Source: Luzula sylvatica
Lineage: Eukaryota; Streptophyta; Magnoliopsida; Poales; Juncaceae
Reading direction: 5' to 3'
DNA: 64,000 nucleotides
NCBI GenBank assembly: GCA_946800325.1
Contig: OX326956.1
Coordinates: 72,985,087 to 73,049,086, forward strand
The position numbers were made by a program, and so were the translations under genes. The notes under the pieces are model-generated. The model searched no databases. It saw nothing but the letters and a program-made list of their open reading frames with translations, and was not told the DNA's origin. Below, in pieces: positions 36,301-50,428 of this stretch (positions are counted from its first letter, which is position 1; every line of letters begins with the position of its first letter).

Positions 36301-37818
36301 GGGTTCAAAATACATAATATCCCAAATTCGTTCGCGCTGCTGTATTCCTCTCGCCGGGGCGAGCGATTTTGATATAAAAATCGTGCCATTTGGAGAAAGA
36401 TTGAGAAAGCCACAATTGGACAATCTTCATATTCAATAATTCAAGAAGAAATTACAAAAAAAATAGTGTTTTTTGTTAATTCGGGTTCAAAATACGTAAT
36501 TTCCCAAATTCGGCCGCGCTGCTGCATTCCTCTCTTCGAGGCGAGCGATTTTGATATAAAGATCGTGCCATTTGGAGAAAGTATGAGAAAGTTACAATGT
36601 GATAATCTTCTTATTCAATAATTCAGGATGAAATTACCAAAAAAGCTGTATTTTCTGTTAATTCGGGTTCAAAATACATAATTTCCTAAATTCGTTCGCG
36701 CTGCTGTATTCCTCTCGCCGGGGCGAGCGATTTTGATATAAAAATCGTGCCATTTGGAGAAAGATTGAGAAAGCCACAATTGGACAATCTTCATATTCAA
36801 TAATTCAAGAAGAAATTACAAAAAAAACAGTGTTTTTTGTTAATTCGGGTTCAAAATACGTAATTTCCCAAATTCGGCCGCGGTGCTGCATTCCTCTCAT
36901 CGTGGCAAGCGATTTTGATATAAAGATCGTGCCATTTGGAAAAAGTATGAGAAAGTTACAATGTGATAATCTTCATATTCAATAATTCAGGATGAAATTA
37001 CCAAAAAAGCTGTATTTTCTGTTAATTCGGGTTCAAAATACATAATTTCCTAAATTCGTTCGCGCTGCTGTATTCCTCTCGCCGGGGCGAGCGATTTTGA
37101 TATAAAAATCGTGCCATTTGGAAAAAGATTGAGAAAGCCCCAATTGGACAATCTTCATATTCAATAATTCAAGAAGAAATTACAAAAAAAACAGTGTTTT
37201 TTGTTAATTCGGGTTCAAAATAAGTAATTTCCCAAATTCGGCTGCGCGGCTGCATTCCTCTCGTCGAGGCGAGCGATTTTGATATAAAGATCGTGCCATT
37301 TGGAGAAAGTATGAGAAAGTTACAATGTGATAATCTTCATATTCAATAATTCAGGATGAAATTACCAAAAAAGCTGTATTTTCTGTTAATTCGGGTCCAA
37401 AATACATAATTTCCAAAATTCGTTCGCGCTGCTGTATTCCTCTCGCCGGGGCGAGCGATTTTGATATAGAAATCGTGCCATTTGGAGAAAGATTGAGAAA
37501 TCCACAATTGGACAATCTTCGTATTCAATAATTCAAGAAGAAATTACAAAAAAAAACAGTGTATTTTGTTAATTCGGGTTCAAAATACGTAATTTCCCAA
37601 ATTCGGCCGCGATGCTGCATTCCTCTCGTCGAGGCGAGCGATTTTGATATAAAGATCGTGCCATTTGGAGAAAGTATTAGAAAGTTACAATGTGATAAAC
37701 TTCATATTCAATAATTCAGGATGAAATTACCAAAAAAGCTGTATTTTCTGTTAATTCGGGTTCAAAATACATAATATCCCAAATTCGTTCGCGCTGCTGT
37801 ATTCCTCTCGCCGGGGCG
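33265..37818. repeat. 4554 bp tandem duplication, copy 2
   Basis: This copy directly follows copy 1, and the join lies inside a hybrid monomer. At the far end (37819) the sequence runs through the same agcgattttgatataaa core but continues as ordinary A. That is what a simple out-of-register exchange predicts. Private changes include gcgttcctc near 35068 and gggtccaaaat near 37396. The second of these removes a TGA and opens a spurious reading frame. Confidence 0.88.
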
Positions 37819-39060
37819 AGCGATTTTGATATAAAAATCGTGCCATTTGGAGAAAGATTGAGAAAGCCACAATTGGACAATCTTCATATTCAATAATTCA
37901 AGAAGAAATTACAAAAAAAGCAGTGTTTTTTGTTAATTCGGGTTCAAAATACGTAATTTCCCAAATTCGGCCGCGCTGCTGCATTCCTCTCTTCGAGGCG
38001 AGCGATTTTGATATAAAGATCGTGCCATTTGGAGAAAGTATGAGAAAGTTACAATGTGATAATCTTCTTATTCAATAATTCAGGATGAAATTACCAAAAA
38101 AGCTGTATTTTCTGTTAATTCGGGTTCAAAATACATAATTTCCTAAATTCGTTCGCGCTGCTGTATTCCTCTCGCCGGGGCGAGCGATTTTGATATAAAA
38201 ATCGTGCCATTTGGAGAAAGATTGAGAAAGCCACAATTGGACAATCTTCATATTCAATAATTCAAGAAAAATTACAAAAAAAAACAGTATTTTTTGTTAA
38301 TTCGGGTTCAAAATACGTAATTTCCCAAATTCGGCTGCGCGGCTGCATTCCTCTCGTCGAGGCGAGCGATTTTTGATATAAAGATCGTGCCATTTGGAGA
38401 AAGTATGAGAAAGTTAAAATGTGATAATCTTCATATTCAATAATTCATGATGAAATTACCAAAAAAGCTGTATTTTCTGTTAATTCGGGTTCAAAATACA
38501 TAATTTCCCAAATTCGTTCGCGCTGCTGTATTCCTCTCGCCGGGGCGAGCGATTTTGATATAAAAATCGTGCCATTTGGAGAAAGATTGAGAAATCCACA
38601 ATTGGACAATCTTCGTATTCAATAATTCAAGAAGAAATTACAAAAAAAACAGTGTATTTTGTTAATTCGGGTTCAAAATACGTAATTTCCCAAATTCGGC
38701 CGCGATGCTGCATTCCTCTCGTCGAGGCGAGCGATTTTGATATAAAGATCGTGCCATTTGGAGAAAGTATGAGAAAGTTACAATGTGATAATCTTCATAT
38801 TCAATAATTCAGGATGAAATTACCAAAAAAGCTGTATTTTCTGTTAATTCGGGTTCAAAATACATAATTTCCCAAATTGGTTCGCGCTGCTGTATTCCTC
38901 TCGCCGGGGCGAGCGATTTTGATATAAAAATCGTGCCATTTGGAGAAAGATTGAGAAAGCCACAATTGGACAATCTTCATATTCAATAATTCAAGAAGAA
39001 ATTACAAAAAAAACAGTGTTTTTTGTTAATTCGGGTTCAAAATACGTAATTTCCCAAATT

Positions 39061-39496
39061 CTGCCGCGCGGCTGCATTCCTCTCGTCGAGGCGAGCGATT
39101 TTGATATAAAGATCGTGCCATTTGGAGAAAGTATGAGAAAGTTACAATGTGATAATCTTCATATTCAATAATTCAGGATGAAATTACCAAAAAAGCTGTA
39201 TTTTCTGTTAATTCGGGTTCAAAATACATAATTTCCCAAAATCGTTCGCGCTGCTGTATTCCTCTCGCCGGGGCGAGCGATTTTGATATAAAAATTGTGC
39301 CATTTGGAGAAAGATTGAGAAAGCCTCAATTGGACAATCTTCATATTCAATAATTCAAGAAGAAATTACAAAAAAAGCAGTATTTTTTGGTTAATTCGGG
39401 TTCAAAATACGTAATTTCCCAAATTCGGCCGCGCTGCTGCATACCTCTCGTCGAGGCGAGCGATTTTGATATAAAGATCGTGCCATTTGAAGAAAG
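39061..39496. repeat. Marker cassette copy 2
   Basis: This has the same linked markers as 25400-25835. It adds aaaattgtgcc and aagcctcaatt in the A monomer, both shared only with the copy at 43070, which supports the 4008 bp duplication. Confidence 0.85.
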
Positions 39497-42400
39497 TATG
39501 AGAAAGTTACAATGTGATAATCTTCATATTCAATAATTCAGGATGAAATTACCAAAAAAGCTGTATTTTCTGTTAATTCGGGTTCAAAATACATAATTTC
39601 CTAAATTCGTTCGCGCTGCTGTATTCCTCTCGCCGGGGCGAGCGATTTTGATATAAAAATCGTGCCATTTGGAAAAAGATTGAGAAAGCCACAATTGGAC
39701 AATCTTCATATTCAATAATTCAAGAAGAAATTACAAAAAAAACAGTGTTTTTTGTTAATTCGGGTTCAAAATACGTAATTTCCCAAATTCGGCTGCGCGG
39801 CTGCATTCCTCTCGTCGAGGCGAGCGATTTTGATATAAAGATCGTGCCATTTGGAGAAAGTATGAGAAAGTTACAATGTGATAATCTTCATATTCAATAA
39901 TTCAGGATGAAATTACCAAAAAAGCTGTATTTTCTGTTAATTCGGGTTCAAATTACATAATTTCCCAAATTCGTTCGCGCTGCTGTATTCCTCTCGCCGG
40001 GGCGAGCGATTTTGATATAGAAATCGTGCCATTTGGAGAAAGATTGAGAAATCCACAATTGGACAATCTTCGTATTCAATAATTCAAGAAGAAATTACAA
40101 AAAAAAACAGTGTATTTTGTTAATTCGGGTTCAAAATACGTAATTTCCCAAATTCGGCCGCGATGCTGCATTCCTCTCGTCGAGGCGAGCGATTTTGATA
40201 TAAAGATCGTGCCATTTGGAGAAAGTATGAGAAAGTTACAATGTGATAAACTTCATATTCAATAATTCAGGATGAAATTACCAAAAAAGCTGTATTTTCT
40301 GTTAATTCGGGTTCAAAATACATAATATCCCAAATTCGTTCGCGCTGCTGTATTCCTCTCGCCGGGGCGAGCGATTTTGATATAAAAATCGTGCCATTTG
40401 GAGAAAGATTGAGAAAGCCACAATTGGACAATCTTCATATTCAATAATTCAAGAAGAAATTACAAAAAAAATAGTGTTTTTTGTTAATTCGGGTTCAAAA
40501 TACGTAATTTCCCAAATTCGGCCGCGCTGCTGCATTCCTCTCTTCGAGGCGAGCGATTTTGATATAAAGATCGTGCCATTTGGAGAAAGTATGAGAAAGT
40601 TACAATGTGATAATCTTCTTATTCAATAATTCAGGATGAAATTACCAAAAAAGCTGTATTTTCTGTTAATTCGGGTTCAAAATACATAATTTCCTAAATT
40701 CGTTCGCGCTGCTGTATTCCTCTCGCCGGGGCGAGCGATTTTGATATAAAAATCGTGCCATTTGGAGAAAGATTGAGAAATCCACAATTCGACAATCTTC
40801 ATATTCAATAATTCAAGAAGAAATTATAAAAAAAACAGTGTTTTTTGTTAATTCGGGTTCAAAATACGTAATTTCCCAAATTCGGCCGCGGTGCTGCATT
40901 CCTCTCATCGTGGCAAGCGATTTTGATATAAAGATCGTGCCATTTGGAAAAAGTATGAGAAAGTTACAATGTGATAATCTTCATATTCAATAATTCAGGA
41001 TGAAATTACCAAAAAAGCTGTATTTTCTGTTAATTCGGGTTCAAAATACATAATTTCCTAAATTCGTTCGCGCTGCTGTATTCCTCTCGCCGGGGCGAGC
41101 GATTTTGATATAAAAATCGTGCCATTTGGAAAAAGATTGAGAAAGCCCCAATTGGACAATCTTCATATTCAATAATTCAAGAAGAAATTACAAAAAAAAC
41201 AGTGTTTTTTGTTAATTCGGGTTCAAAATAAGTAATTTCCCAAATTCGGCTGCGCGGCTGCATTCCTCTCGTCGAGGCGAGCGATTTTGATATAAAGATC
41301 GTGCCATTTGGAGAAAGTATGAGAAAGTTACAATGTGATAATCTTCATATTCAATAATTCAGGATGAAATTACCAAAAAAGCTGTATTTTCTGTTAATTC
41401 GGGTTCAAAATACATAATTTCCAAAATTCGTTCGCGCTGCTGTATTCCTCTCGCCGGGGCGAGCGATTTTGATATAGAAATCGTGCCATTTGGAGAAAGA
41501 TTGAGAAATCCACAATTGGACAATCTTCGTATTCAATAATTCAAGAAGAAATTACAAAAAAAAACAGTGTATTTTGTTAATTCGGGTTCAAAATACGTAA
41601 TTTCCCAAATTCGGCCGCGATGCTGCATTCCTCTCGTCGAGGCGAGCGATTTTGATATAAAGATCGTGCCATTTGGAGAAAGTATTAGAAAGTTACAATG
41701 TGATAAACTTCATATTCAATAATTCAGGATGAAATTACCAAAAAAGCTGTATTTTCTGTTAATTCGGGTTCAAAATACATAATATCCCAAATTCGTTCGC
41801 GCTGCTGTATTCCTCTCGCCGGGGCGAGCGATTTTGATATAAAAATCGTGCCATTTGGAGAAAGATTGAGAAAGCCACAATTGGACAATCTTCATATTCA
41901 ATAATTCAAGAAGAAATTACAAAAAAAACAGTGTTTTTTGTTAATTCGGGTTCAAAATACGTAATTTCCCAAATTCGGCCGCGCTGCTGCATTCCTCTCT
42001 TCGAGGCGAGCGATTTTGATATAAAGATCGTGCCATTTGGAGAAAGTATGAGAAAGTTACAATGTGATAATCTTCTTATTCAATAATTCAGGATGAAATT
42101 ACCAAAAAAGCTGTATTTTCTGTTAATTCGGGTTCAAAATACATAATTTCCTAAATTCGTTCGCGCTGCTGTATTCCTCTCGCCGGGGCGAGCGATTTTG
42201 ATATAAAAATCGTGCCATTTGGAGAAAGATTGAGAAAGCCACAATTGGACAATCTTCATATTCAATAATTCAAGAAGAAATTACAAAAAAAAACAGTATT
42301 TTTTGTTAATTCGGGTTCAAAATACGTAATTTCCCAAATTCGGCTGCGCGGCTGCATTCCTCTCGTCGAGGCGAGCGATTTTTGATATAAAGATCGTGCC

Positions 42401-43069
42401 ATTTGGAGAAAGTATGAGAAAGTTAAAATGTGATAATCTTCATATTCAATAATTCATGATGAAATTACCAAAAAAGCTGTATTTTCTGTTAATTCGGGTT
42501 CAAAATACATAATTTCCCAAATTCGTTCGCGCTGCTGTATTCCTCTCGCCGGGGCGAGCGATTTTGATATAAAAATCGTGCCATTTGGAGAAAGATTGAG
42601 AAATCCACAATTGGACAATCTTCGTATTCAATAATTCAAGAAGAAATTACAAAAAAAACAGTGTATTTTGTTAATTCGGGTTCAAAATACGTAATTTCCC
42701 AAATTCGGCCGCGATGCTGCATTCCTCTCGTCGAGGCGAGCGATTTTGATATAAAGATCGTGCCATTTGGAGAAAGTATGAGAAAGTTACAATGTGATAA
42801 TCTTCATATTCAATAATTCAGGATGAAATTACCAAAAAAGCTGTATTTTCTGTTAATTCGGGTTCAAAATACATAATTTCCCAAATTGGTTCGCGCTGCT
42901 GTATTCCTCTCGCCGGGGCGAGCGATTTTGATATAAAAATCGTGCCATTTGGAGAAAGATTGAGAAAGCCACAATTGGACAATCTTCATATTCAATAATT
43001 CAAGAAGAAATTACAAAAAAAACAGTGTTTTTTGTTAATTCGGGTTCAAAATACGTAATTTCCCAAATT

Positions 43070-43505
43070 CTGCCGCGCGGCTGCATTCCTCTCGTCGAGG
43101 CGAGCGATTTTGATATAAAGATCGTGCCATTTGGAGAAAGTATGAGAAAGTTACAATGTGATAATCTTCATATTCAATAATTCAGGATGAAATTACCAAA
43201 AAAGCTGTATTTTCTGTTAATTCGGGTTCAAAATACATAATTTCCCAAAATCGTTCGCGCTGCTGTATTCCTCTCGCCGGGGCGAGCGATTTTGATATAA
43301 AAATTGTGCCATTTGGAGAAAGATTGAGAAAGCCTCAATTGGACAATCTTCATATTCAATAATTCAAGAAGAAATTACAAAAAAAGCAGTATTTTTTGGT
43401 TAATTCGGGTTCAAAATACGTAATTTCCCAAATTCGGCCGCGCTGCTGCATACCTCTCGTCGAGGCGAGCGATTTTGATATAAAGATCGTGCCATTTGAA
43501 GAAAG
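43070..43505. repeat. Marker cassette copy 3
   Basis: This matches the copy at 39061, including the aaaattgtgcc and aagcctcaatt changes. It is followed by an A monomer of aatttaccaaa type. Confidence 0.85.
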
Positions 43506-46500
43506 TATGAGAAAGTTACAATGTGATAATCTTCATATTCAATAATTCAGGATGAAATTACCAAAAAAGCTGTATTTTCTGTTAATTCGGGTTCAAAATA
43601 CATAATTTACCAAATTCGTTCGCGCTGCTGTATTCCTCTCGCCGGGGCGAGCGATTTTGATATAAAAATCGTGCCATTTGGAGAAAGATTGAGAAATCCA
43701 CAATTGGACAATCTTCGTATTCAATAATTCAAGAAGAAATTACAAAAAAAACAGTGTATTTTGTTAATTCGGGTTCAAAATACGTAATTTCCCAAATTCG
43801 GCCGCGATGCTGCATTCCTCTCGTCGAGGCGAGCGATTTTGATATAAAGATCGTGCCATTTGGAGAAAGTATGAGAAAGTTACAATGTGATAATCTTCAT
43901 ATTCAATAATTCAGGATGAAATTACCAAAAAAGCTGTATGTTCTGTTAATTCGGGTTCAAAATACATAATTTCCCAAATTCGTTCGCGCTGCTGTATTCC
44001 TCTCGCCGGGGCGAGCGATTTTGATATAAAAATCGTGCCATTTGGAGAAAGATTGAGAAAGCCACAATTGGACAATCTTCATATTCAATAATTCAAGAAT
44101 AAATTACAAAAAAAACAGTGTATTTTGTTAATTCGGGTTTAAAATACGTAATTTCCCAAATTCGGCCGCGCTGCTGCATTCCTCTCATCGAGGCAAGCGA
44201 TTTTGATATAAAGATCGTGCCATTTGGAAAAAGTATGAGAAAGTTACAATGTGATAATCTTCATATTCAATAATTCCGGATGAAATTACCAAAAAAGCTG
44301 TATTTTCTGTTAATTCGGGTTCAAAATACATAATTTCCTAAATTCGTTCGCGCTGCTGTATTCCTCTCGCCGGGGCGAGCGATTTTGATATAAAAATCGT
44401 GCCATTTGGAAAAAGATTGAGAAAGCCACAATTGGACAATCTTCATATTCAATAATTCAAGAAGAAATTACAAAAAAAACAGTGTTTTTTGTTAATTCGG
44501 GTTCAAAATACGTAATTTCCCAAATTCGGCTGCGCGGCTGCATTCCTCTCGTCGAGGCGAGCGATTTTGATATAAAGATCGTGCCATTTGGAGAAAGTAT
44601 GAGAAAGTTACAATGTGATAATCTTCATATTCAATAATTCAGGATGAAATTACCAAAAAAGCTGTATTTTCTGTTAATTCGGGTTCAAAATACATAATTT
44701 CCCAAATTCGTTCGCGCTGCTGTATTCCTCTCGCCGGGGCGAGCGATTTTGATATGGAAATCGTGCCATTTGGAGAAAGATTGAGAAATCCACAATTGGA
44801 CAATCTTCGTATTCAATAATTCAAGAAGAAATTACAAAAAAAAACAGTGTATTTTGTTAATTCGGGTTCAAAATACGTAATTTCCCAAATTCGGCCGCGA
44901 TGCTGCATTCCTCTCGTCGAGGCGAGCGATTTTGATATAAAGATCGTGCCATTTGGAGAAAGTATGAGAAAGTTACAATGTGATAAACTTCATATTCAAT
45001 AATTCAGGATGAAATTACCAAAAAAGCTGTATTTTCTGTTAATTCGGGTTCAAAATACATAATATCCCAAATTCGTTCGCGCTGCTGTATTCCTCTCGCC
45101 GGGGCGAGCGATTTTGATATAAAAATCGTGCCATTTGGAGAAAGATTGAGAAAGCCACAATTGGACAATCTTCATATTCAATAATTCAAGAAGAAATTAC
45201 AAAAAAAACAGTGTTTTTTGTTAATTCGGGTTCAAAATACGTAATTTCCCAAATTCGGCCGCGCTGCTGCATTCCTCTCTTCGAAGCGAGCGATTTTGAT
45301 ATAAAGATCGTGCCATTTGGAGAAAGTATGAGAAAGTTACAATGTGATAATCTTCTTATTCAATAATTCAGGATGAAATTACCAAAAAAGCTGTATTTTC
45401 TGTTAATTCGGGTTCAAAATACATAATTTCCCAAATTCGTTCGCGCTGCTGTATTCCTCTCGCCGGGGCGAGCGATTTTGATATAAAAATCGTGCCATTT
45501 GGAGAAAGATTGAGAAAGCCACAATTGGACAATCTTCATATTCAATAATTCAAGAAGAAATTACAAAAAAAACAGTGTTTTTTGTTAATTCGGGTTCAAA
45601 ATACGTAATTTCCCAAATTCGGCCGCGGTGCTGCATTCCTCTCATCGAGGCAAGCGATTTTGATATAAAGATCGTGCCATTTGGAAAAAGTATGAGAAAA
45701 TTACAATGTGATAATCTTCATATTCAATAATTCAGGATGAAACTACCAAAAAAACTGTATTTTCTGTTAATTCGGGTTCAAAATACATAATTTCCTAAAT
45801 TCGTTCGCGCTGCTGTATTCCTCTCGCCGGGGCGAGCGATTTTGATATAAAAATCGTGCCATTTGGAAAAAGATTGAGAAAGCCACAATTGGACAATCTT
45901 CATATTCAATAATTCAAGAAGAAATTACAAAAAAAACAGTGTTTTTTGTTAATTCGGGTTCAAAATACGTAATTTCCCAAATTCGGCTGCGCGGCTGCAT
46001 TCCTCTCGTCGAGGCGAACGATTTTGATATAAAGATCGTGCCATTTGGAGAAAGTATGAGAAAGTTACAATGTGATAATCTTCATATTCAATAATTCAGG
46101 ATGAAATTACCAAAAAAGCTGTATTTTCTGTTAATTCGGGTTCAAAATACATAATTTCCCAAATTCGTTCGCGCTGCTGTATTCCTCTCGCCGGGGCGAG
46201 CGATTTTGATATAGAAATCGTGCCATTTGGAGAAAGATTGAGAAATCCACAATTGGACAATCTTCGTATTCAATAATTCAAGAAGAAATTACAAAAAAAA
46301 ACAGTGTATTTTGTTAATTCGGGTTCAAAATACGTAATTTCCCAAATTCGGCCGCGATGCTGCATTCCTCTCGTCGAGGCGAGCGATTTTGATATAAAGA
46401 TCGTGCCATTTGGAGAAAGTATGAGAAAGTTACAATGTGATAAACTTCATATTCAATAATTCAGGATGAAATTACCAAAAAAGCTGTATTTTCTGTTAAT

Positions 46501-47805
46501 TCGGGTTCAAAATACATAATATCCCAAATTCGTTCGCGCTGCTGTATTCCTCTCGCCGGGGCGAGCGATTTTGATATAAAAATCGTGCCATTTGGAGAAA
46601 GATTGAGAAAGCCACAATTGGACAATCTTCATATTCAATAATTCAAGAAGAAATTACAAAAAAAACAGTGTTTTTTGTTAATTCGGGTTCAAAATACGTA
46701 ATTTCCCAAATTCGGCCGCGCTGCTGCATTCCTCTCTTCGAGGCGAGCGATTTTGATATAAAGATCGTGCCATTTGGAGAAAGTATGAGAAAGTTACAAT
46801 GTGATAATCTTCTTATTCAATAATTCAGGATGAAATTACCAAAAAAGCAGTATTTTCTGTTAATTCGGGTTCAAAATACATAATTTCCTAAATTCGTTCG
46901 CGCTGCTGTATTCCTCTCGCCGGGGCGAGCGATTTTGATATAAAAATCGTGCCATTTGGAGAAAGATTGAGAAAGCCACAATTGGACAATCTTCATATTC
47001 AATAATTCAAGAAGAAATTACAAAAAAAACAGTATTTTTTGTTAATTCGGGTTCAAAATACGTAATTTCCCAAATTCGGCAGCGCGGCTGCATTCCTCTC
47101 GTCGAGGCGAGCGATTTTTGATATAAAGATCGTGCCATTTGGAGAAAGTATGAGAAAGTTAAAATGTGATAATCTTCATATTCAATAATTCATGATGAAA
47201 TTACCAAAAAAGCTGTATTTTCTGTTAATTCGGGTTCAAAATACATAATTTCCCAAATTCGTTCGCGCTGCTGTATTCCTCTCGCCGGGGCGAGCGATTT
47301 TGATATAAAAATCGTGCCATTTGGAGAAAGATTGAGAAATCCACAATTGGACAATCTTCGTATTCAATAATTCAAGAAGAAATTACAAAAAAAACAGTGT
47401 ATTTTGTTAATTCGGGTTCAAAATACGTAATTTCCCAAATTCGGCCGCGATGCTGCATTCCTCTCGTCGAGGCGAGCGATTTTGATATAAAGATCGTGCC
47501 ATTTGGAGAAAGTATGAGAAAGTTACAATGTGATAATCTTCATATTCAATAATTCAGGATGAAATTACCAAAAAAGCTGTATTTTCTGTTAATTCGGGTT
47601 CAAAATACATAATTTCCCAAATTCGTTCGCGCTGCTGTATTCCTCTCGCCGGGGCGAGCGATTTTGATATAAAAATCGTGCCATTTGGAGAAAGATTGAG
47701 AAAGCCACAATTGGACAATCTTCATATTCAATAATTCAAGAAGAAATTACAAAAAAAACAGTGTTTTTTGTTAATTCGGGTTCAAAATACGTAATTTCCC
47801 AAATT

Positions 47806-48241
47806 CTGCCGCGCGGCTGCATTCCTCTCGTCGAGGCGAGCGATTTTGATATAAAGATCGTGCCATTTGGAGAAAGTATGAGAAAGTTACAATGTGATAA
47901 TCTTCATATTCAATAATTCAGGATGAAATTACCAAAAAAGCTGTATTTTCTGTTAATTCGGGTTCAAAATACATAATTTCCCAAAATCGTTCGCGCTGCT
48001 GTATTCCTCTCGCCGGGGCGAGCGATTTTGATATAAAAATCGTGCCATTTGGAGAAAGATTGAGAAAGCCACAATTGGACAATCTTCATATTCAATAATT
48101 CAAGAAGAAATTACAAAAAAAGCAGTATTTTTTGGTTAATTCGGGTTCAAAATACGTAATTTCCCAAATTCGGCCGCGCTGCTGCATACCTCTCGTCGAG
48201 GCGAGCGATTTTGATATAAAGATCGTGCCATTTGAAGAAAG
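47806..48241. repeat. Marker cassette copy 4
   Basis: This carries the same linked markers but lacks the two extra changes of copies 2 and 3, so those changes arose after the copies separated. It is followed by gataattttcat near 48263 and then the aatttaccaaa A type. Confidence 0.85.
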
Positions 48242-49992
48242 TATGAGAAAGTTACAATGTGATAATTTTCATATTCAATAATTCAGGATGAAATTACCAA
48301 AAAAGCTGTATTTTCTGTTAATTCGGGTTCAAAATACATAATTTACCAAATTCGTTCGCGCTGCTGTATTCCTCTCGCCGGGGCGAGCGATTTTGATATA
48401 AAAATCGTGCCATTTGGAGAAAGATTGAGAAATCCACAATTGGACAATCTTCGTATTCAATAATTCAAGAAGAAATTACAAAAAAAACAGTGTATTTTGT
48501 TAATTCGGGTTCAAAATACGTAATTTCCCAAATTCGGCCGCGATGCTGCATTCCTCTCGTCGAGGCGAGCGATTTTGATATAAAGATCGTGCCATTTGGA
48601 GAAAGTATGAGAAAGTTACAATGTGATAATCTTCATATTCAATAATTCAGGATGAAATTACCAAAAAAGCTGTATGTTCTGTTAATTCGGGTTCAAAATA
48701 CATAATTTCCCAAATTCGTTCGCGCTGCTGTATTCCTCTCGCCGGGGCGAGCGATTTTGATATAAAAATCGTGCCATTTGGAGAAAGATTGAGAAAGCCA
48801 CAATTGGACAATCTTCATATTCAATAATTCAAGAAGAAATTACAAAAAAAACAGTGTTTTTTGTTAATTCGGGTTCAAAATACGTAATTTCCCAAATTCG
48901 GCCGCGCTGCTGCATTCCTCTCTTCGAGGCGAGCGATTTTGATATAAAGATCGTGCCATTTGGAGAAAGTATGAGAAAGTTACAATGTGATAATCTTCTT
49001 ATTCAATAATTCAGGATGAAATTACCAAAAAAGCTGTATTTTCTGTTAATTCGGGTTCAAAATACATAATTTCCTAAATTCGTTCGCGCTGCTGTATTCC
49101 TCTCGCCGGGGCGAGCGATTTTGATATAAAAATCGTGCCATTTGGAGAAAGATTGAGAAAGCCACAATTGGACAATCTTCATATTCAATAATTCAAGAAG
49201 AAATTACAAAAAAAAACAGTATTTTTTGTTAATTCGGGTTCAAAATACGTAATTTCCCAAATTCGGCTGCGCGGCTGCATTCCTCTCTTCGAGGCGAGCG
49301 ATTTTGATATAAAGATCGTGCCATTTGGAGAAAGTATGAGAAAGTTACAATGTGATAATCTTCTTATTCAATAATTCAGGATGAAATTACCAAAAAAGCT
49401 GTATTTTCTGTTAATTCGGGTTCAAAATACATAATTTCCTAAATTCGTTCGCGCTGCTGTATTCCTCTCGCCGGGGCGAGCGATTTTGATATAAAAATCG
49501 TGCCATTTGGAGAAAGATTGAGAAAGCCACAATTGGACAATCTTCATATTCAATAATTCAAGAAGAAATTACAAAAAAAACAGTGTTTTTTGTTAATTCG
49601 GGTTCAAAATACGTAATTTCCCAAATTCGGCCGCGCTGCTGCATTCCTCTCTTCGAGGCGAGCGATTTTGATATAAAGATCGTGCCATTTGGAGAAAGTA
49701 TGAGAAAGTTACAATGTGATAATCTTCATATTCAATAATTCAGGATGAAATTACCAAAAAAGCTGTATGTTCTGTTAATTCGGGTTCAAAATACATAATT
49801 TCCCAAATTCGTTCGCGCTGCTGTATTCCTCTCGCCGGGGCGAGCGATTTTGATATAAAAATCGTGCCATTTGGAGAAAGATTGAGAAAGCCACAATTAG
49901 ACAATCTTCATATTCAATAATTCAAGAAGAAATTACAAAAAAAAACAGTGTTTTTTGTTAATTCGGGTTCAAAATACGTAATTTCCCAAATT

Positions 49993-50428
49993 CTGCCGCG
50001 CGGCTGCATTCCTCTCGTCGAGGCGAGCGATTTTGATATAAAGATCGTGCCATTTGGATAAAGTATGAGAAAGTTACAATGTGATAATCTTCATATTCAA
50101 TAATTCAGGATGAAATTACCAAAAAAGCTGTATTTTCTGTTAATTCGGGTTCAAAATACATAATTTCCCAAAATCGTTCGCGCTGCTGTATTCCTCTCGC
50201 CGGGGCGAGCGATTTTGATATAAAAATCGTGCCATTTGGAGAAAGATTGAGAAAGCCACAATTGGACAATCTTCATATTCAATAATTCAAGAAGAAATTA
50301 CAAAAAAAGCAGTATTTTTTGGTTAATTCGGGTTCAAAATACGTAATTTCCCAAATTCGGCCCCGCTGCTGCATACCTCTCGTCGAGACGAGCGATTTTG
50401 ATATAAAGATCGTGCCATTTGAAGAAAG
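49993..50428. repeat. Marker cassette copy 5
   Basis: This has the same linked markers plus ttggataaagtatg and cgtcgagacgagc, both shared with the copy at 51086. It alone has ggccccgctgc near 50359. It lies in the first copy of a 1093 bp tandem duplication. Confidence 0.85.

Larger units (their letters stand above)
35580..43595. repeat. Tandem duplication of about 4008 bp, two copies
   Basis: The copies run from about 35580 to 39587 and from about 39588 to 43595; the joins are placed to within about 90 bp. Markers at offset 4008-4009 include atagaaatc (36011/40019 and 37468/41476), aagccccaatt (37138/41146), gcgatttttgatata (38362/42371) and the cassette (39061/43070). Copy 1 overlaps the second copy of the 4554 bp repeat, so this event is the later of the two. 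Near the joins, the B tail tttgaagaaag is followed by an A monomer of cctaaa type in one place and taccaaa type in the other. Confidence 0.8.
39588..48950. repeat. Tandem repeat of about 4737 bp, two copies
   Basis: The copies are about 39.5-44.2 kb and 44.2-48.95 kb. Markers at offset 4736-4737 are the ata(g)gaaatc dimer (40019/44756 and 41476/46213), cttcttattc (40614/45351), gcgatttttgatata (42371/47107), the cassette (43070/47806), aatttaccaaa (43605/48341) and ctgtatgttctg (43935/48671). The two copies differ more than those of the 4554 bp repeat; aaactaccaaaaaaactg near 45740 is an example. Boundaries are approximate. Confidence 0.72.
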
